Below, one piece after another: positions 1 through 12,236 of a stretch of 64,000 nt of DNA; the first letter of the stretch is position 1; each line of letters begins with the position of its first letter. Under the pieces are notes generated by a model that searched no databases, was not told the DNA's origin, and saw nothing but the letters and a program-made list of their open reading frames with translations. Source of the DNA: Poronia punctata (Eukaryota; Ascomycota; Sordariomycetes; Xylariales; Xylariaceae); NCBI GenBank assembly GCA_022579005.1, contig MU401569.1, forward strand, positions 1 through 64,000. Reading direction: 5' to 3'. A program made the position numbers and the translations under genes.

Positions 1-1899
1 ATATTAACGCTTTTAAAGCTTAAATTTAAGCTAGTGCCTTATAAACCTTATATATTTATTAAAAATAAAATATTATTATTTATATATATTAATAATTTTA
101 TACTTGCTTATTAAAACATTTGCAAATTTAAAGCTTTTATAGCTATTAAAAAATTAAAAAACTAATATTAACTAATTAAAGGTTATAATTTAAAATAGTT
201 TTTTAAGTATAAAAATTATTTAAAATTGTACGCAAAGCTTAATTTAGCTATTATAAGCTATATATATTAAGAAAATATATAAGTTAAGTAACTTTTTAAG
301 CAAAATGTTATTAACTTTTATAAAATTTATTAAGCTGCTTTTATATAAAAAAACTACTACTTATTAAAAAATTTATTATTATTAATATAAAATTAAATTA
401 ATTATATATATTATAGTTATTATTAAACTAAATATTATTTTTATTACGTTATAGCTTTTATAATTTAATAATAACTTTTTTTTGCTTATTATACTGCTGC
501 TAACTAAGTATTAAACTATTTTTAAGCAAATTAATACTTTGCTTTATAGTTTAAAAATAAAAATAAGCTTAAAGTAGCTAATAATTTATTATTTGCTAAT
601 AATACTATTAATTAAAAAAGCTTATAAGTATATATAATGCTTTTTTTTAGTAAACTTATTAGTTAAAAGGTAAATAAACAAAATATTATTATTACTTTTA
701 TAACTAAAGCTAAGCTTTTTATATTAGCTTAAGCTATAAAAAAAACTATATTTATTAGCTAGCTTATTAATAAGCTTAGCATTAATTTAAAATAAAAGCA
801 TATTATTATTTAATATAATAATTAGTAAACTATTAATTTAGTAAATAAAAATATTATAATACTTAAAACAAAATTATAATATATTAATATATATAATTAC
901 TAGCTATATTAAAAAGTAATTAATAAAACGCTTTAAGTAATTTATATACTAATAAATTTAATAATAATAAATAGTTTTATAAAGTTTTTAATATAAAATA
1001 AATAAGCAAGCTTTTTATAATAAATTAATTTAGTTAATGTTAAAGCTATTTAAATTAAAATTAACTAGCTTATTATTATAAAAGTATAAAAAAACTAAGA
1101 AAATAAATTAAAATAATTTAAAACACTATAACTATTACTATAAAAGCTATAATACTATAAAATAAAGGTATTATTTATAGCTATAAAATAAACTAGTATA
1201 TTAGCTTATTTTAAAAAGGTATATTAAATTTAATAGGTTATAAAATAATAAAAATTAATATAATGCCTATATAGTAAAAGTTATATAGCTATAGTAAGGA
1301 TTATTATAAAGAAAAAGGTCCTTTTATAAAGGGTTTCTTTTTACCTATTTAGTATGTGCAGATTTTGTAGAAAAAAGAAGTTTAACCTTTTAATAGGTAT
1401 ATTGATTAATATATACAATTTAGCTATTCTGCTAGTTCTAATAGTTTGCTATGGTTAAAATAGTTAATAAAAATATAGTAATTAGTATTAAGCTTATAAA
1501 CAGTTTGCTAAAAAGCTAAAAGAAAAGCTAAAATTATACTAATACTATTAAGCTATAGCTAAAGTAAAAAAAAAAAGTTAATTAGTAAAATAAAGTATTG
1601 CTAAATTTAAAGTTTATAATATACTTTTAAAATATATATTAAAATAAGTATAGTAGTATTATAATAGTATTAATAAGCAAGTAGTTTTTTAGCTTTATAT
1701 TAATATATTATAAATTTAACTTAGTAAGCAACAATATAAGTATAAAGTATAAGTTTATTTTAATAGCAAGTTTATAATAGTTTATTATAAATATAATATA
1801 GTAAATATATTAGCTAAAAGTTTTATTAATAATAATTAATAAAAAATTTTTATAAAGTATAATAAACTATTATAGTTTATACTATTAAAACGTTTATAA

Positions 1900-2026
1900 T
1901 AATCTATTATTATTATATAAAAAAAAAGGTTTTTTAAAAAAGCAAAGGTTTTCTATATTTACTTATATAAGCGTTTTAGTGTAAACTTGGCCTGTATACG
2001 TAGGCACCGAGACCAGAACCGTAACA
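1900..2026 (-). repeat. RIP-mutated LTR (5' LTR of a decayed retroelement)
   Basis: The segment matches 14,045-14,171 along its length, including the TATATAAG box, the run reading CTTGGCCTGTAYACGTAGGC, and the end GTRACA. Nearly all differences are C-to-T or G-to-A on one strand or the other, for example AGGTCTCCTG against AGGTTTTCTA and GACCGG against GACCAG. The TG...CA end lies at 2,026. Since the element reads on the minus strand and mutated AT-rich DNA lies to the left, this looks like the 5' LTR of a minus-strand element whose body extends leftward. The inner edge of the LTR is too mutated to place; a start near 1,850 is possible. Confidence 0.75.
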
Positions 2027-2930
2027 CGTATATGACCTTATTTGTTCCTGGTCGTCGCCTTGCTCTTAATGTTTACTTACAAGGCGTCCCCTATTAGGCC
2101 TGGCCAAAACCAGGGACTTATGAAGTATGCTCACGTCGTTTCCTGCGTTGCAACTAAGTTTACTAATATGCATTTGCTGTAGTATGCCGAAGCTCGCCTT
2201 GCGGTGAGTATACAACCTTAAGACTGTCTCCAGCGGAGTATTACTAAGCTAACGGCTGCCTCGGATAGAAGTGCGAAGCCCAGCTACATGTAAGTGGAAT
2301 AAGCCTTTCCCCTTGACATAAAGATGGGCCTTTCCAAGACAAACTAAACCTTACATTGTTAATAGGACCTTCTAATTGAAAAAGGAGTATGTGTCTTATA
2401 GTCTATAAGGCGGTTTGTCTTTTCAATACGCGCTGACATTTACCTATAGAATATTGTTCAAAAGATCGAGGTAAGGATAAAAGATGATCCTTTGTCCTTT
2501 TCTGTGTAGCAAAGTTAACAATAAATATAGGTTCAAGCCAAGCAGGTTATTGTAAGCATTATTTAACAGAGTTATTTGGTTGCTTTACTTACATGTCTAC
2601 TTATAGAAGTGGCAGAAGCAAGTGGAAGTAAGTCTATTATATTATATTCATTCCTTACATTTCCACACATATTCTAACAAGGTGTAATAGGAATTGAAGA
2701 AAACCTCGGTTGTAAGCTTGCATTCTAATAACAAATGACCTTGTACTTTGCTGATAACTATAACATCAGAGCATTGCAGAGGAAACAGACGTAAGTAACC
2801 TATAAAGACAAATGACGTATTAATGCTTGGTATCATACTAATATAGAGTAGGAACTTATTGCAGCAGCAGCAGCAAAAGCAGCAGCAGCAGAAGCAGAAG
2901 CAGCAGCAGCAGTAGTAGTAAAGGTATGTT
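2027..2930. other. Balanced-composition island inside the AT block
   Basis: About 0.9 kb of clearly higher G+C lies between the LTR end at 2,026 and the CAG-type microsatellite at 2,861-2,920, with AT-rich repeat DNA on both sides. Reading both strands, I find no recognisable protein. The longest frame (62 codons, minus strand, 2,648-2,836) has no family resemblance. It may be unique DNA into which the retroelement inserted, or a single-copy remnant that was never duplicated and so escaped RIP. Confidence 0.6.
2861..2920. repeat. CAG/AGC trinucleotide microsatellite
   Basis: An interrupted run of GCA/GCAGAA triplets ending in AGTAGTAGTA closes the balanced island and abuts AT-rich DNA. It is not within a recognisable gene. 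Confidence 0.9.
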
Positions 2931-3562
2931 TAACTAGTTATTTAAATATTAAACCTTAGACTAACATAGCACACTTATAGCTTAAGGAGTAAGGTTATAT
3001 ATAGTTTATAACTGCGCCTGTTATAATATTACTATATAATAAGTAATATAAAAATATATATAACTAGCTTTTAAATTAAGATTAGTATATATATATATAT
3101 ATATACGTTATCCGGCTATATACTCTATATACTTAAAAACATTATATAGATATTAATGTTATATATATAAAGACATTGATATTAATATATATAGGACATT
3201 ATTACCTGGTCCTTGTTTTGTTAGCCTAATAACAAACTTTAGCTAGTATGTATATACGTACTATAGTAGCCCTTATAAGGTAAAGTAAACTGTTTATTAA
3301 CTATTAAAGTAAAGTAAATAGTTAGTATATAGTTTATAATTAGTTTATAAACAATTAAAACATGCTAACTATTTAAAGCTATAATTATTTAAAAAATTTA
3401 TATATTTTAGCTAATTAAACGTTTAAAGGGCTTAAATATTTATAAATTTAATAAACGTTTACGCGTTTATAGCCTGCAAAATTAATTTAAGCTAATTAAA
3501 CCCCCTTCCCCCCCTTTTTACTTATATAACCTAAAGTCTTATTTTTTTTTAACACTATTTTT

Positions 3563-3588
3563 GCTACTACTAATACTACTACTACTAC

Positions 3589-3632
<44 letters not shown>
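3563..3632. repeat. TTA/CTA trinucleotide microsatellite
   Basis: A run of CTA triplets passes into uninterrupted TTA triplets. This fits C-to-T mutation of a longer CTA array, though replication slippage alone could also explain it. Confidence 0.9.
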
Positions 3633-5723
3633 GTTTTTATAAATATATATATATTATTTTTATATTTTATTTATATGTTATATATTATATATTATTGCTT
3701 TTACGTTTAGTATTATTACGTTATTATATATTATTATTTTTTTTTTTTTGTTTTACTTTATATAACCTTTAGTTTTTTTTTAGCTTTTTAGCTTTTTAGC
3801 TTTTTATTGCTACTATAAATATTAATATATTAAAAAAGTTATTAGCAACAGCTAAAGCTAAAAAAGCTATAAGCTTAAAGTAAATATAACTTAATTATTA
3901 AATTAAATAATAATAGTATTAAAAAATATAGCAATAGTAGTAATAATAATAGCCTTTAGCTTTAGCTTTGCTTATTTAGCCTTAGCTTGCTACTACTGCT
4001 GCTACTACTGCTGCTACTAAGCCTGCTGCTTTTAAAAAGCCTATATATTTAGTATTTTATTAATACTTTATTACTTATAAACGCTTACTTACTTGCTAAC
4101 TTATATAATAAAAAAAAATTTAATAAAAAAAAAACTTAAATAACGTTTATACTAACCGTAAAAAAAAAAAAAAAGCAGCTTGCTTAAATAATAAAAAAAT
4201 AAAACGCTAACAATATTGTTACTAAAGCTAACAAGCAAGTTAACTATTGCTACTATAGTAAGTTATTTTAATATATTATTTTATTTTATATATAATACTT
4301 TTAAGTTAACTAATTTTTGCTTTTTAATATAGTTAATATTTTACTTAATATATAAACTTATATTACTTATTATAATATTGCTTAATAAATATAAGTAACT
4401 AAAAATATACTTATTATTTAGTTTATTAGCTTTTATATTATTTAACTATATATTTAAAAGCTATATATATAATTAATACTAATAAAAATAATAAAAGTTT
4501 AATAAAAACATTTTTTTTATAAAAAAATAAAAACTGCTTGCTTAAAAAGCTTTATAAAAAAAATTTATAGCAATATTAGCTTAAATAAAAAAATATATAA
4601 TAAAAAGCGCTAGGCTATATTAGCTTTATATTAACGTTTTTAAAATAAAACATTAAATAATGCTTTAATCAGTATTTAAAGTGCTATTGCTATATAAACT
4701 TTTTATATTTTATAAGAATTTGTTTACTAAATAATTTAAAGTAATAATATAATACTAAGCATTTAAGCTAAGCTAGCTAATTTTTAAATTAATTATAATT
4801 TTAAAGTTTTATAAAAAAAAATTAGCAGTATATAGTTTTAAAACTGTTTTTATATTATTTAGTATTAGTTTTATAATTTTGTTAATAATAAAAATAGCAA
4901 GCTACTTACTAAATATTATTATAAGTATATATTATTTTTCTATTTTTTATAATATTAGTTAATTAGCTAATATATAAAGCAAAAATATAATAGTAAGTAG
5001 TTTTTAAAACTATTTAATATATATATATTAAAAAAAAAAACTTTTAAAAAAAAGCTAGTATATAAAAAATGCGTATTAAGCGTTATATTGCCTTTTTTAA
5101 GCATAAAAATTTTATTAAAGTTTATTAAAACTATTTTATTAAAAAAAGCCCTTTGCTTAAAGGTTTTTAAAGCACTAAAAAATAAAAAGTAAACGTTGCT
5201 GCTATTTAAGCTTACGTTAAAATAACAGCCCCCCCCCTTGCTAATAACAATAAAAAAAATAGCTAAAAAAGCAAAAAAAAAAAAAAAAAAAGATAAACTA
5301 AAGCAAAAGCCTTAAAAAAAACATAAGCTAAAGCAAAGGTATTTAAAGCAGCATTTAAAGCAGCTTTTAAAGCAGCAGCTTTAAAAAGAGCATAAAAAAA
5401 AAGAAAACAATAATAATAATAATAATAACAATAATGTTTACTTTTTTTTTTTAATTTTTTAGTATTAATATTTATTAACGTTAATATTAGCGTTAGCAAT
5501 AGTTTTAGGTTTAGTTTTAAATTTAAGTTAAGTAGCTTAAATATTGCTTTTATTATATAATTTTGCTTTTTATATTTAGCTTTGTTTTATATATTATATA
5601 TTATATTGCTAAATAAGTATATAGCTTGCTTTTTTATTAATAATACTTATTACTATAGCTTACTTTTATTTTTATAAATTTTATACTATTAACGTATTAC
5701 TTATGCTATAATAAATATATTTA

Positions 5724-6260
5724 TTTTTTAAGCACGCTTTTTAAACTATTATAATATTATATAGCGTAAATATATTTAAGTTTGCTTTTTTAGTTATAAG
5801 CTTTTTTTTTTATTAGTATTAAGTTAAATATTAGATTTTTTAAGCGCGCTTTTTAAACTATTATAACACTATATAGTGTAAATATATTTAAGTCTGCTTT
5901 TTTAATTATAAGCCCTTTTTTTTATTAGTATTAAGTTAAGTATTAAATTTTTTAAGCGCGCTTTTTAAACTATTGCAACACTATAAAGTTAACAGCGTAA
6001 ATATATTTAAGCCTGCTTTTTTAGTTATAAGCCCTTTTTTTTATTATATTAAGTTTTAAATTAAAAACGCTTTTTAAACTAGCGCAACATTATTATATAG
6101 CGTAAATATATTTAAATTTTTTTTTTTAGTTATAAGCTTTTTTTTTTATTAGTATTAAATTAAGTTTTAAATTTTTTAAGCGCGCTTTTTAAACTGTTAC
6201 AATACTATTATATAATATAAATATATTTAAACCTGCTTTTTTTTGCTTTTATCTTATTAT
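5724..6260. repeat. Tandem array, about 112-bp unit, five copies
   Basis: Five diverged copies begin near 5,724, 5,836, 5,948, 6,061 and 6,172. Each opens with TTTTTTAAGCGCGCTTTTTA, then an ATAGCGTAAATATATTTAA block, then a TTAGTTATAAGC block and a TTTATTAGTATTAA block. Copies differ mostly at C/T and G/A positions. The array is non-coding and lies in the AT-rich block. Confidence 0.85.
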
Positions 6261-6312
6261 TAAGTTTATTTACTGTTTTTTTTTATAACTTAGTTAAATA
6301 TACAAGCTTATT

Positions 6313-6560
6313 TTAATTATAATTAATTATATTACTAACTTTGTTTTTAGCAGCCTAGGTATTTTTTTTAAGCTAGTTATATTCTTTTTTTATCTAGTTA
6401 TAATTAATTATATTGCTAACTTTATTTTTAGCAGCTTAAATATTTTTTTTAAGCTAGTTATATTTTCTTTTTATCTAGTTATAATTAATTATATTGCTAA
6501 CTTTGTTTTTAGCAGCCTAGGCATTTTTTTTAAGCTAATTATATTTTATTTTTATTTAGT
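6313..6560. repeat. Tandem array, about 81-bp unit, three copies
   Basis: Three copies start near 6,313, 6,394 and 6,475. Each carries TTATAATTAATTATATTGCT followed by AACTTTGTTTTTAGCAGCC and TTTTTTTAAGCTAGTTATA. The array lies immediately after the 112-bp array and has an unrelated unit. Confidence 0.85.
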
Positions 6561-9500
6561 ACTAGTTAGTTATATTATTTATATAAAATATTTATATTAT
6601 TACTATATATACTATTTACTTTTAAAAACTTTAGTTAAATAAAAGTATAAACTTTATAGTTAATAATAAAAGCTTTAAACAAACTAAAAAAATATAAAAA
6701 AATAAAAAACATATAAATAATATGCTAAAAGTAAATAAAACATATTTTTAATGCTAAAATTTAGGTTTTTTTATTAGCAAAAGCTAAATAACTTAACATT
6801 AAGGCTATATTATAAGCAAAAAAATATATACAATTTTAACTCTTTTAGCATAGCAACTATAACTATTAGTATAAAATAAATAAAAAAAGCGCCTTTTTTT
6901 TACTTATTTTTTTTACTTATTTTTTTTATAATTAGAAAATTTCCTACCTTTATAAAAAAATAATTCTTTTTTTTTATAGTTTTATAATGCACTTTATATA
7001 AGTGCACAACGTTTAAAATCTTTTTATTTAATATAATACTTATTATTACGTATATATTGCATTATATTCTATATACTACTTTTTATAATATTTAAAAGTT
7101 ATATTTATTATTTATATTTTTTTTAACTAAGCATAGCATTATGTATTTAAAAATAAAGCAATTGCTTAGTAATTATTATATAAATTTAAGCTTAAGCTGC
7201 TGCTTATATTTGTACAAAAAAGGCCGCTAGCAAAAGTAAAAATAAAAGTAATAATAGCGCTAGTTTTAATAATTTTATATTTATAAATAATAGCTTTATA
7301 AATATATTTGCTAATATAAGTAGTTTAAATAATAAAAATATAAGTTTAAAATTTAACTATAAGTTATTAATAGTTAGCTAATAAAACTTTAACAATATTA
7401 AGTTAATAAAATAACTATAATATATATATAACAAAGCTAGCTTACTTTTTAATTTTTTAAAAATAATATTTAAAAAAAAACGTTATTAAAATAGCATAAA
7501 ATAAAAACTTTTTAAATATTAAAAAACTTTAGTAGCTAGCTAACTTTTAAATTATTAACAAAAATCTTTTTAAAAACAATAATATATTTAATAATAATAA
7601 TAAAAAAATTAAAAAAAGCTTTATTATTAAGCTTAGTTTTAATAAAAGTTTTACTAAAAAGCTTAAAACTTTGCTTGCTTTATTTTATAAGCTTTAAAAT
7701 AATAAAAATAAATTTAAACTAATTTTATATTGTTATAACTTTAACTTTTTGCTAAACTTTTATATAGCATTAGCTACTTAAATATAGCTAAACAACATTA
7801 CTAATAGTACTTATTATAGCTTTAAAAAAATCTTTTAAAGTTAAATTACTGCTAATACTTTTAATAATATTATAATATTGCTTATAATAGTATATATATT
7901 AAAAGATTTAATAAAACAACGCTTTTTATTAATTAAAATAAAAAAAGCAAGCATTTTATTATATACTAAAAAGCTTTTAACTACTAAACTATTATATAAA
8001 TATAATAAAGTGCTAAATTAAAACTTATACTACTTTAATTATATTAAATACTTAAAAGCTTTAATTTTATTAAAAATTAAAAATAATATATATTTTAGCT
8101 TAGCTTTTTTTATTAATAATAAAAACAAGATTTATTTATAGTATTTTTATGCTTAAGCTTTATTTATAAAGTTTACTTTAAAATAATTTACTTATAGCTA
8201 TAATAAAAAAGTTATTTTTTTATTTAATTTTATTGTTTATAAATGTTATATAATTAATTATTTTACTTACTACTAAAGTAAAATAACTTATTATTATAGC
8301 TAAGTTATAAAAGTTTAGCGTAACTAACGTTTTAAGCTGCTTATAGTTTAAAATAAAGTTATTTTTTAAATTAAGCTTATTATTTACTTTAACTATATTA
8401 AAAAAGTATTAGCTAATATTATAAATAACTTTAAAAACTTTATACTAAAAAATATACTAAATAATAAATACGTTTTGCTTAAAAGTTAAAATATAATTAT
8501 TATATAAAATTATATATAATGCTTAGTACTTATTAAAGTACATATTAATAATAGTTATAAAAGCAATGTTAACTTTTTTAACAATACTTTAATAACTAAT
8601 ATACTTACTTATAACTAGTTTATTTAATAAAAAGTAAACACTACGCTTAAATAGTTCTTTTTTATTATATAAAGCAATTTAATTTAAGTTAAACTTAAAA
8701 TAAAAAAGTTTATATAAAAAGCTATTATAAAGTTACTTAGCTAAAAAACTATATACTTTATTTTTTTTATTTTTTTTACTAATAGCTTTAGCTTATATTA
8801 CACTATATATAAGTTAATTATAAGCATATATTTAAGCATTGCTTTTTTAAAAAAAGCTAATTAATTAAAATAAATAAACATAATACTAGTTACTTTAAAA
8901 CTTTATAAGTTTAATAATAATAATATTTAAAAATAAATAAGCTATAGTTTTTAAAGCATTAAAAATAAGCTTAAAGTTAACTTATATAGTTAGCTATTTT
9001 TTATTTATAGCTACGTTTTTTTTTTTATTTAGTAATTTTTTTTAGCAATAAAAAAACTTTAGCTTTTATTATCTTATAGCTAAGCAAAGCTACTATATAT
9101 ATAATATAACTTTAACTAATTAAAGTAACTTAAACTTTAATTTAACTAGTAAACGCTATTATTACTATTATTATAAAATTATAAAATAATAAGCTAGTAT
9201 AAATCTTAAGCTAAATAAAGCATAAAAAAAATAACAAATATATTTAATTTTACTATAAATACTTTAATGCTTTTTAACATTATTTTAGCTTTAAATATTA
9301 TTTAAATATAGCTAACAAACATAATATACTTTAAGCTTAGTAATATTACTAAAATAATTTATTTGCTAATTATTAATTAAATGCTTACGCTAATAAAAAA
9401 TATAGCATATATTAAAGTTATATATTTATTTTTGCTTTATTTTAAATAGCTATATATTTAGTTACTTTATTATATACTATAATACTTTTTTATAAAATAT

Positions 9501-11719
9501 AAACGTTAAGCTATTATTGCTTTTATTTTCTTTTAAACGTAGTTAAAAGCTAATTTAAACTATATTAAGTTATTTTTTTATAAAGCTATTAAAAAAGTTT
9601 TTACTTAAAGTATTTAATAAAAAAAGTTTAATAAACATCTTAACAAAATTAATATTTTTATTAAAATTTTTATTTTTAATATATTAACTATTATTTTATT
9701 AATAATAAATAACTTACTAGTTTAGTATTATAATATAAAACGCTTTAATAAGCAAGTTAAGTAAAATTATTACTTATTTTAACTTTTTTATAAAGCAACT
9801 TTAATTACTATATTATAACGTTTATAATTTAAATTAGCTAAGCTTATAAGTTTTATATTGCTTATAATTACTAATAGCACTAAAGTAATAAAGTTTAGCT
9901 TTATTATTATAAGCGCTATTATTATAATTTAGTTTATTAAAAAAATAAAAAAATTTTAAATTAAACTTAAACTTATTAAAATAACTATAGTAAAGTTAAT
10001 AAAATATAAGCTATAAATATTTTAGCTTAACATTTATATTAGCTTATATTATTAAAAAGTATTTAAAAAATATAAGTTGCTATTGCTTTTAAATATTATT
10101 GTCTTTAAAATTAAATATAAGTTAGTTAAAGTTTTTTTAAGCTTTTTTTTAAAAAATTAAATAACGTACATATTAAGCAATAAAAAATAAATAAACTATA
10201 AAAGAAAATAATATATATAATTAACTATAAAGCTTTTAAAAAAAACTTATTTATATAAAAAAACATAGTATAAATACTATAATTTATATTATTAAACTTT
10301 TTTATAAACACTAATTATAAGCTAACTAATTAGCTTTAAAACTTAAACTTTATAACGCTTTTACTTTTTATAAGCATTACTTAAAAATAGCTAGTACTAA
10401 GTAATGCTAACAATAATAACAAAGTTAAAAATAATAAAGCTAAAATTATTATAATAGCTTACTATAAAAGCTATATTAAAATAAAGTTAACTACGCAACT
10501 TTAACTTAAAACGTATTAAAAATTAAAATTAGCTATAAAAAAAAAACTTTTTTTTAATATACTAATAAATATTTATTTTAGCTTATACTAACTATTATAG
10601 CTACTAAGTTATAATTATAAATATAAGCTAAAAACTTAAGTAGTAAAGCTTTATAACTTAGTTTATAAAATATATATAGTTTTTTTTAATAATATATTTT
10701 TTAATAGTTTTTTTAGTTTATTTTAGTAATAATAAAATATATTTAAAAACTAACTTAAAGTTTTTTAATTAATAATTATATTTTATATTATAAAGTATAC
10801 TAAGCTTTATAAATAATTAGTTAGCTTGTTTGTTTTTAAAAAAGCTTATACTTAGTTTATATCTTATAAATATAGCTTATTTTATAAATATATTTTTAAA
10901 ACATAGCTTATTTTTTTAATATACTAGTCCTTTTACTAAAAGCTTTAATTCCGGTTTTTTTACTTTTTTTATATATTAATTATATATAGCTATATTACTT
11001 TAAAAGTAAAAAAAAAAGCTAATTAAATAATATAAAAATAAGTTTACTAGTATAATAAATTAAATAACTAAATAACTAAATTAACACATTAAATACTAAA
11101 CTAAAAAAAACAACATAGTTTATAGCTAAATTAATTACATTTTTTTGTATATAGCTATATATAGTATGCTTACTATTTTTTTTTTATTTTTAAAATTTAC
11201 TTGCAATTTTTAGTTTATTATATTTAAATATTTTTGCTAACTTAAAAACTTTTTAAAAAACAAACGCATTTATATTTTTTTTATTATATTTTTTATTAGT
11301 TAAACAAGTATTGCTAAAAACAATATTAACTAAGTAATAAGCTTTAATATTTATAATCTTTAAAATTTTATTATTATAAGTTTACTAGCTTTATTATAAA
11401 AAAACGTTTATATAGTTTTATTTAAGCCTAACGCAAATTATAATTAAATTTTATATTTAACTTTAAAAACTATAGCAATTATTAACTTTTTTATATTAAT
11501 TAAAACGTTAGTTTTATATAAGTTAAAATAAATAAAATAAAAGCAATAAAACAAGATAAAATAAAAGCAATAAAAGCAATAAAACAAAATAAATAAAAAA
11601 TAAAAGTATAAGTATAAATAAGAAAATATAGTATAAGTTTAAAAGCTACTTAAATAAAATTAATTACTTTAAATAATTAAATTAAAAATAACTATTAATA
11701 TATAATAAATACTTAAAAT

Positions 11720-11935
11720 TGCAAACGTTTAAAATAATAAACGTTAAAAAAGCTATAAACGTTTAAAAGCTATAAATATTTATACTAATAAACGCTTACA
11801 AAGCTAATAAATGTTTAAGCGCAATAAACGTTTATAAGCTACAAACGCTTATAGCTAATTAAACGCTTAAGCTACTTAAACGTTTAAAATCTATAAACAA
11901 ATGCTTATTAGTTTACTAACCCATAAACGTTCACT
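11720..11935. repeat. AAACGTTTA/AAACGCTTA motif cluster at block edge
   Basis: The last 200 bp of the AT block contain about ten copies of a near-palindromic nonamer (AAACGTTTA, AAACGCTTA or close variants), spaced about 15-25 bp apart and separated by AGCTA-type words. Similar words occur near 3,415-3,510. Their role is unknown. They may be the eroded end of a repeated element. Confidence 0.55.
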
Positions 11936-12236
11936 ACCTATCAACTATAATTAAACTATCTATTTACAGTTTATTCTACCTACCCAAAGCTAGTACGGTA
12001 GCTGCATGTAGGTATGTAAGCATTGGGGTCTAGACTAACGTACCCCCAATACCAAGAGATATCTTGGGGGCCAAATATGTGAGGTGGGAAACCAAACCTT
12101 CTCACCCCTCAGCTCAGCTCACTCTTCCGTCCTACCACTTCATCGTATCTTGAAACAAAACAGGGTAGAAGGAGACGACCAACCAAAACGGTAGGTTCTA
12201 TATATATATATATATACGATGTAAGAGAAACGTTCA
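11936..12236. other. Gap between AT block and HET pseudogene
   Basis: Balanced composition resumes here, with a short (TA)n tract near 12,200-12,216. It is the former 5' flank of the HET gene. I see no other gene. Confidence 0.6.

Larger units (their letters stand above)
1..11935. repeat. AT-rich RIP-type repeat block
   Basis: Nearly the whole stretch is A+T, with long runs of TTA, TAA and AAAGCTT-like words, very few C/G outside TA/GC contexts, and no open frame that looks like a protein. It ends sharply near 11,935, where balanced composition resumes. In Pezizomycotina this pattern is produced by repeat-induced point mutation of transposon copies. Direct support inside the window is an LTR copy at about 1,900-2,026 that differs from its intact relative at 14.1 kb almost only by C-to-T and G-to-A changes. 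The parent elements cannot be named from this sequence, although an LTR retroelement is certainly among them. The few short open frames here are low-complexity chance frames and I do not call them genes. Confidence 0.9.

Noticed and set aside
5263..5499. 78-codon frame, minus strand, in the AT block
   Set aside because: Low-complexity poly-Lys/Tyr/Phe translation of simple repeats in RIP-decayed DNA.
7001..10800. Retroelement coding domains in the AT block
   Set aside because: Mutation is too heavy to identify any motif by eye; only the LTR is supportable.
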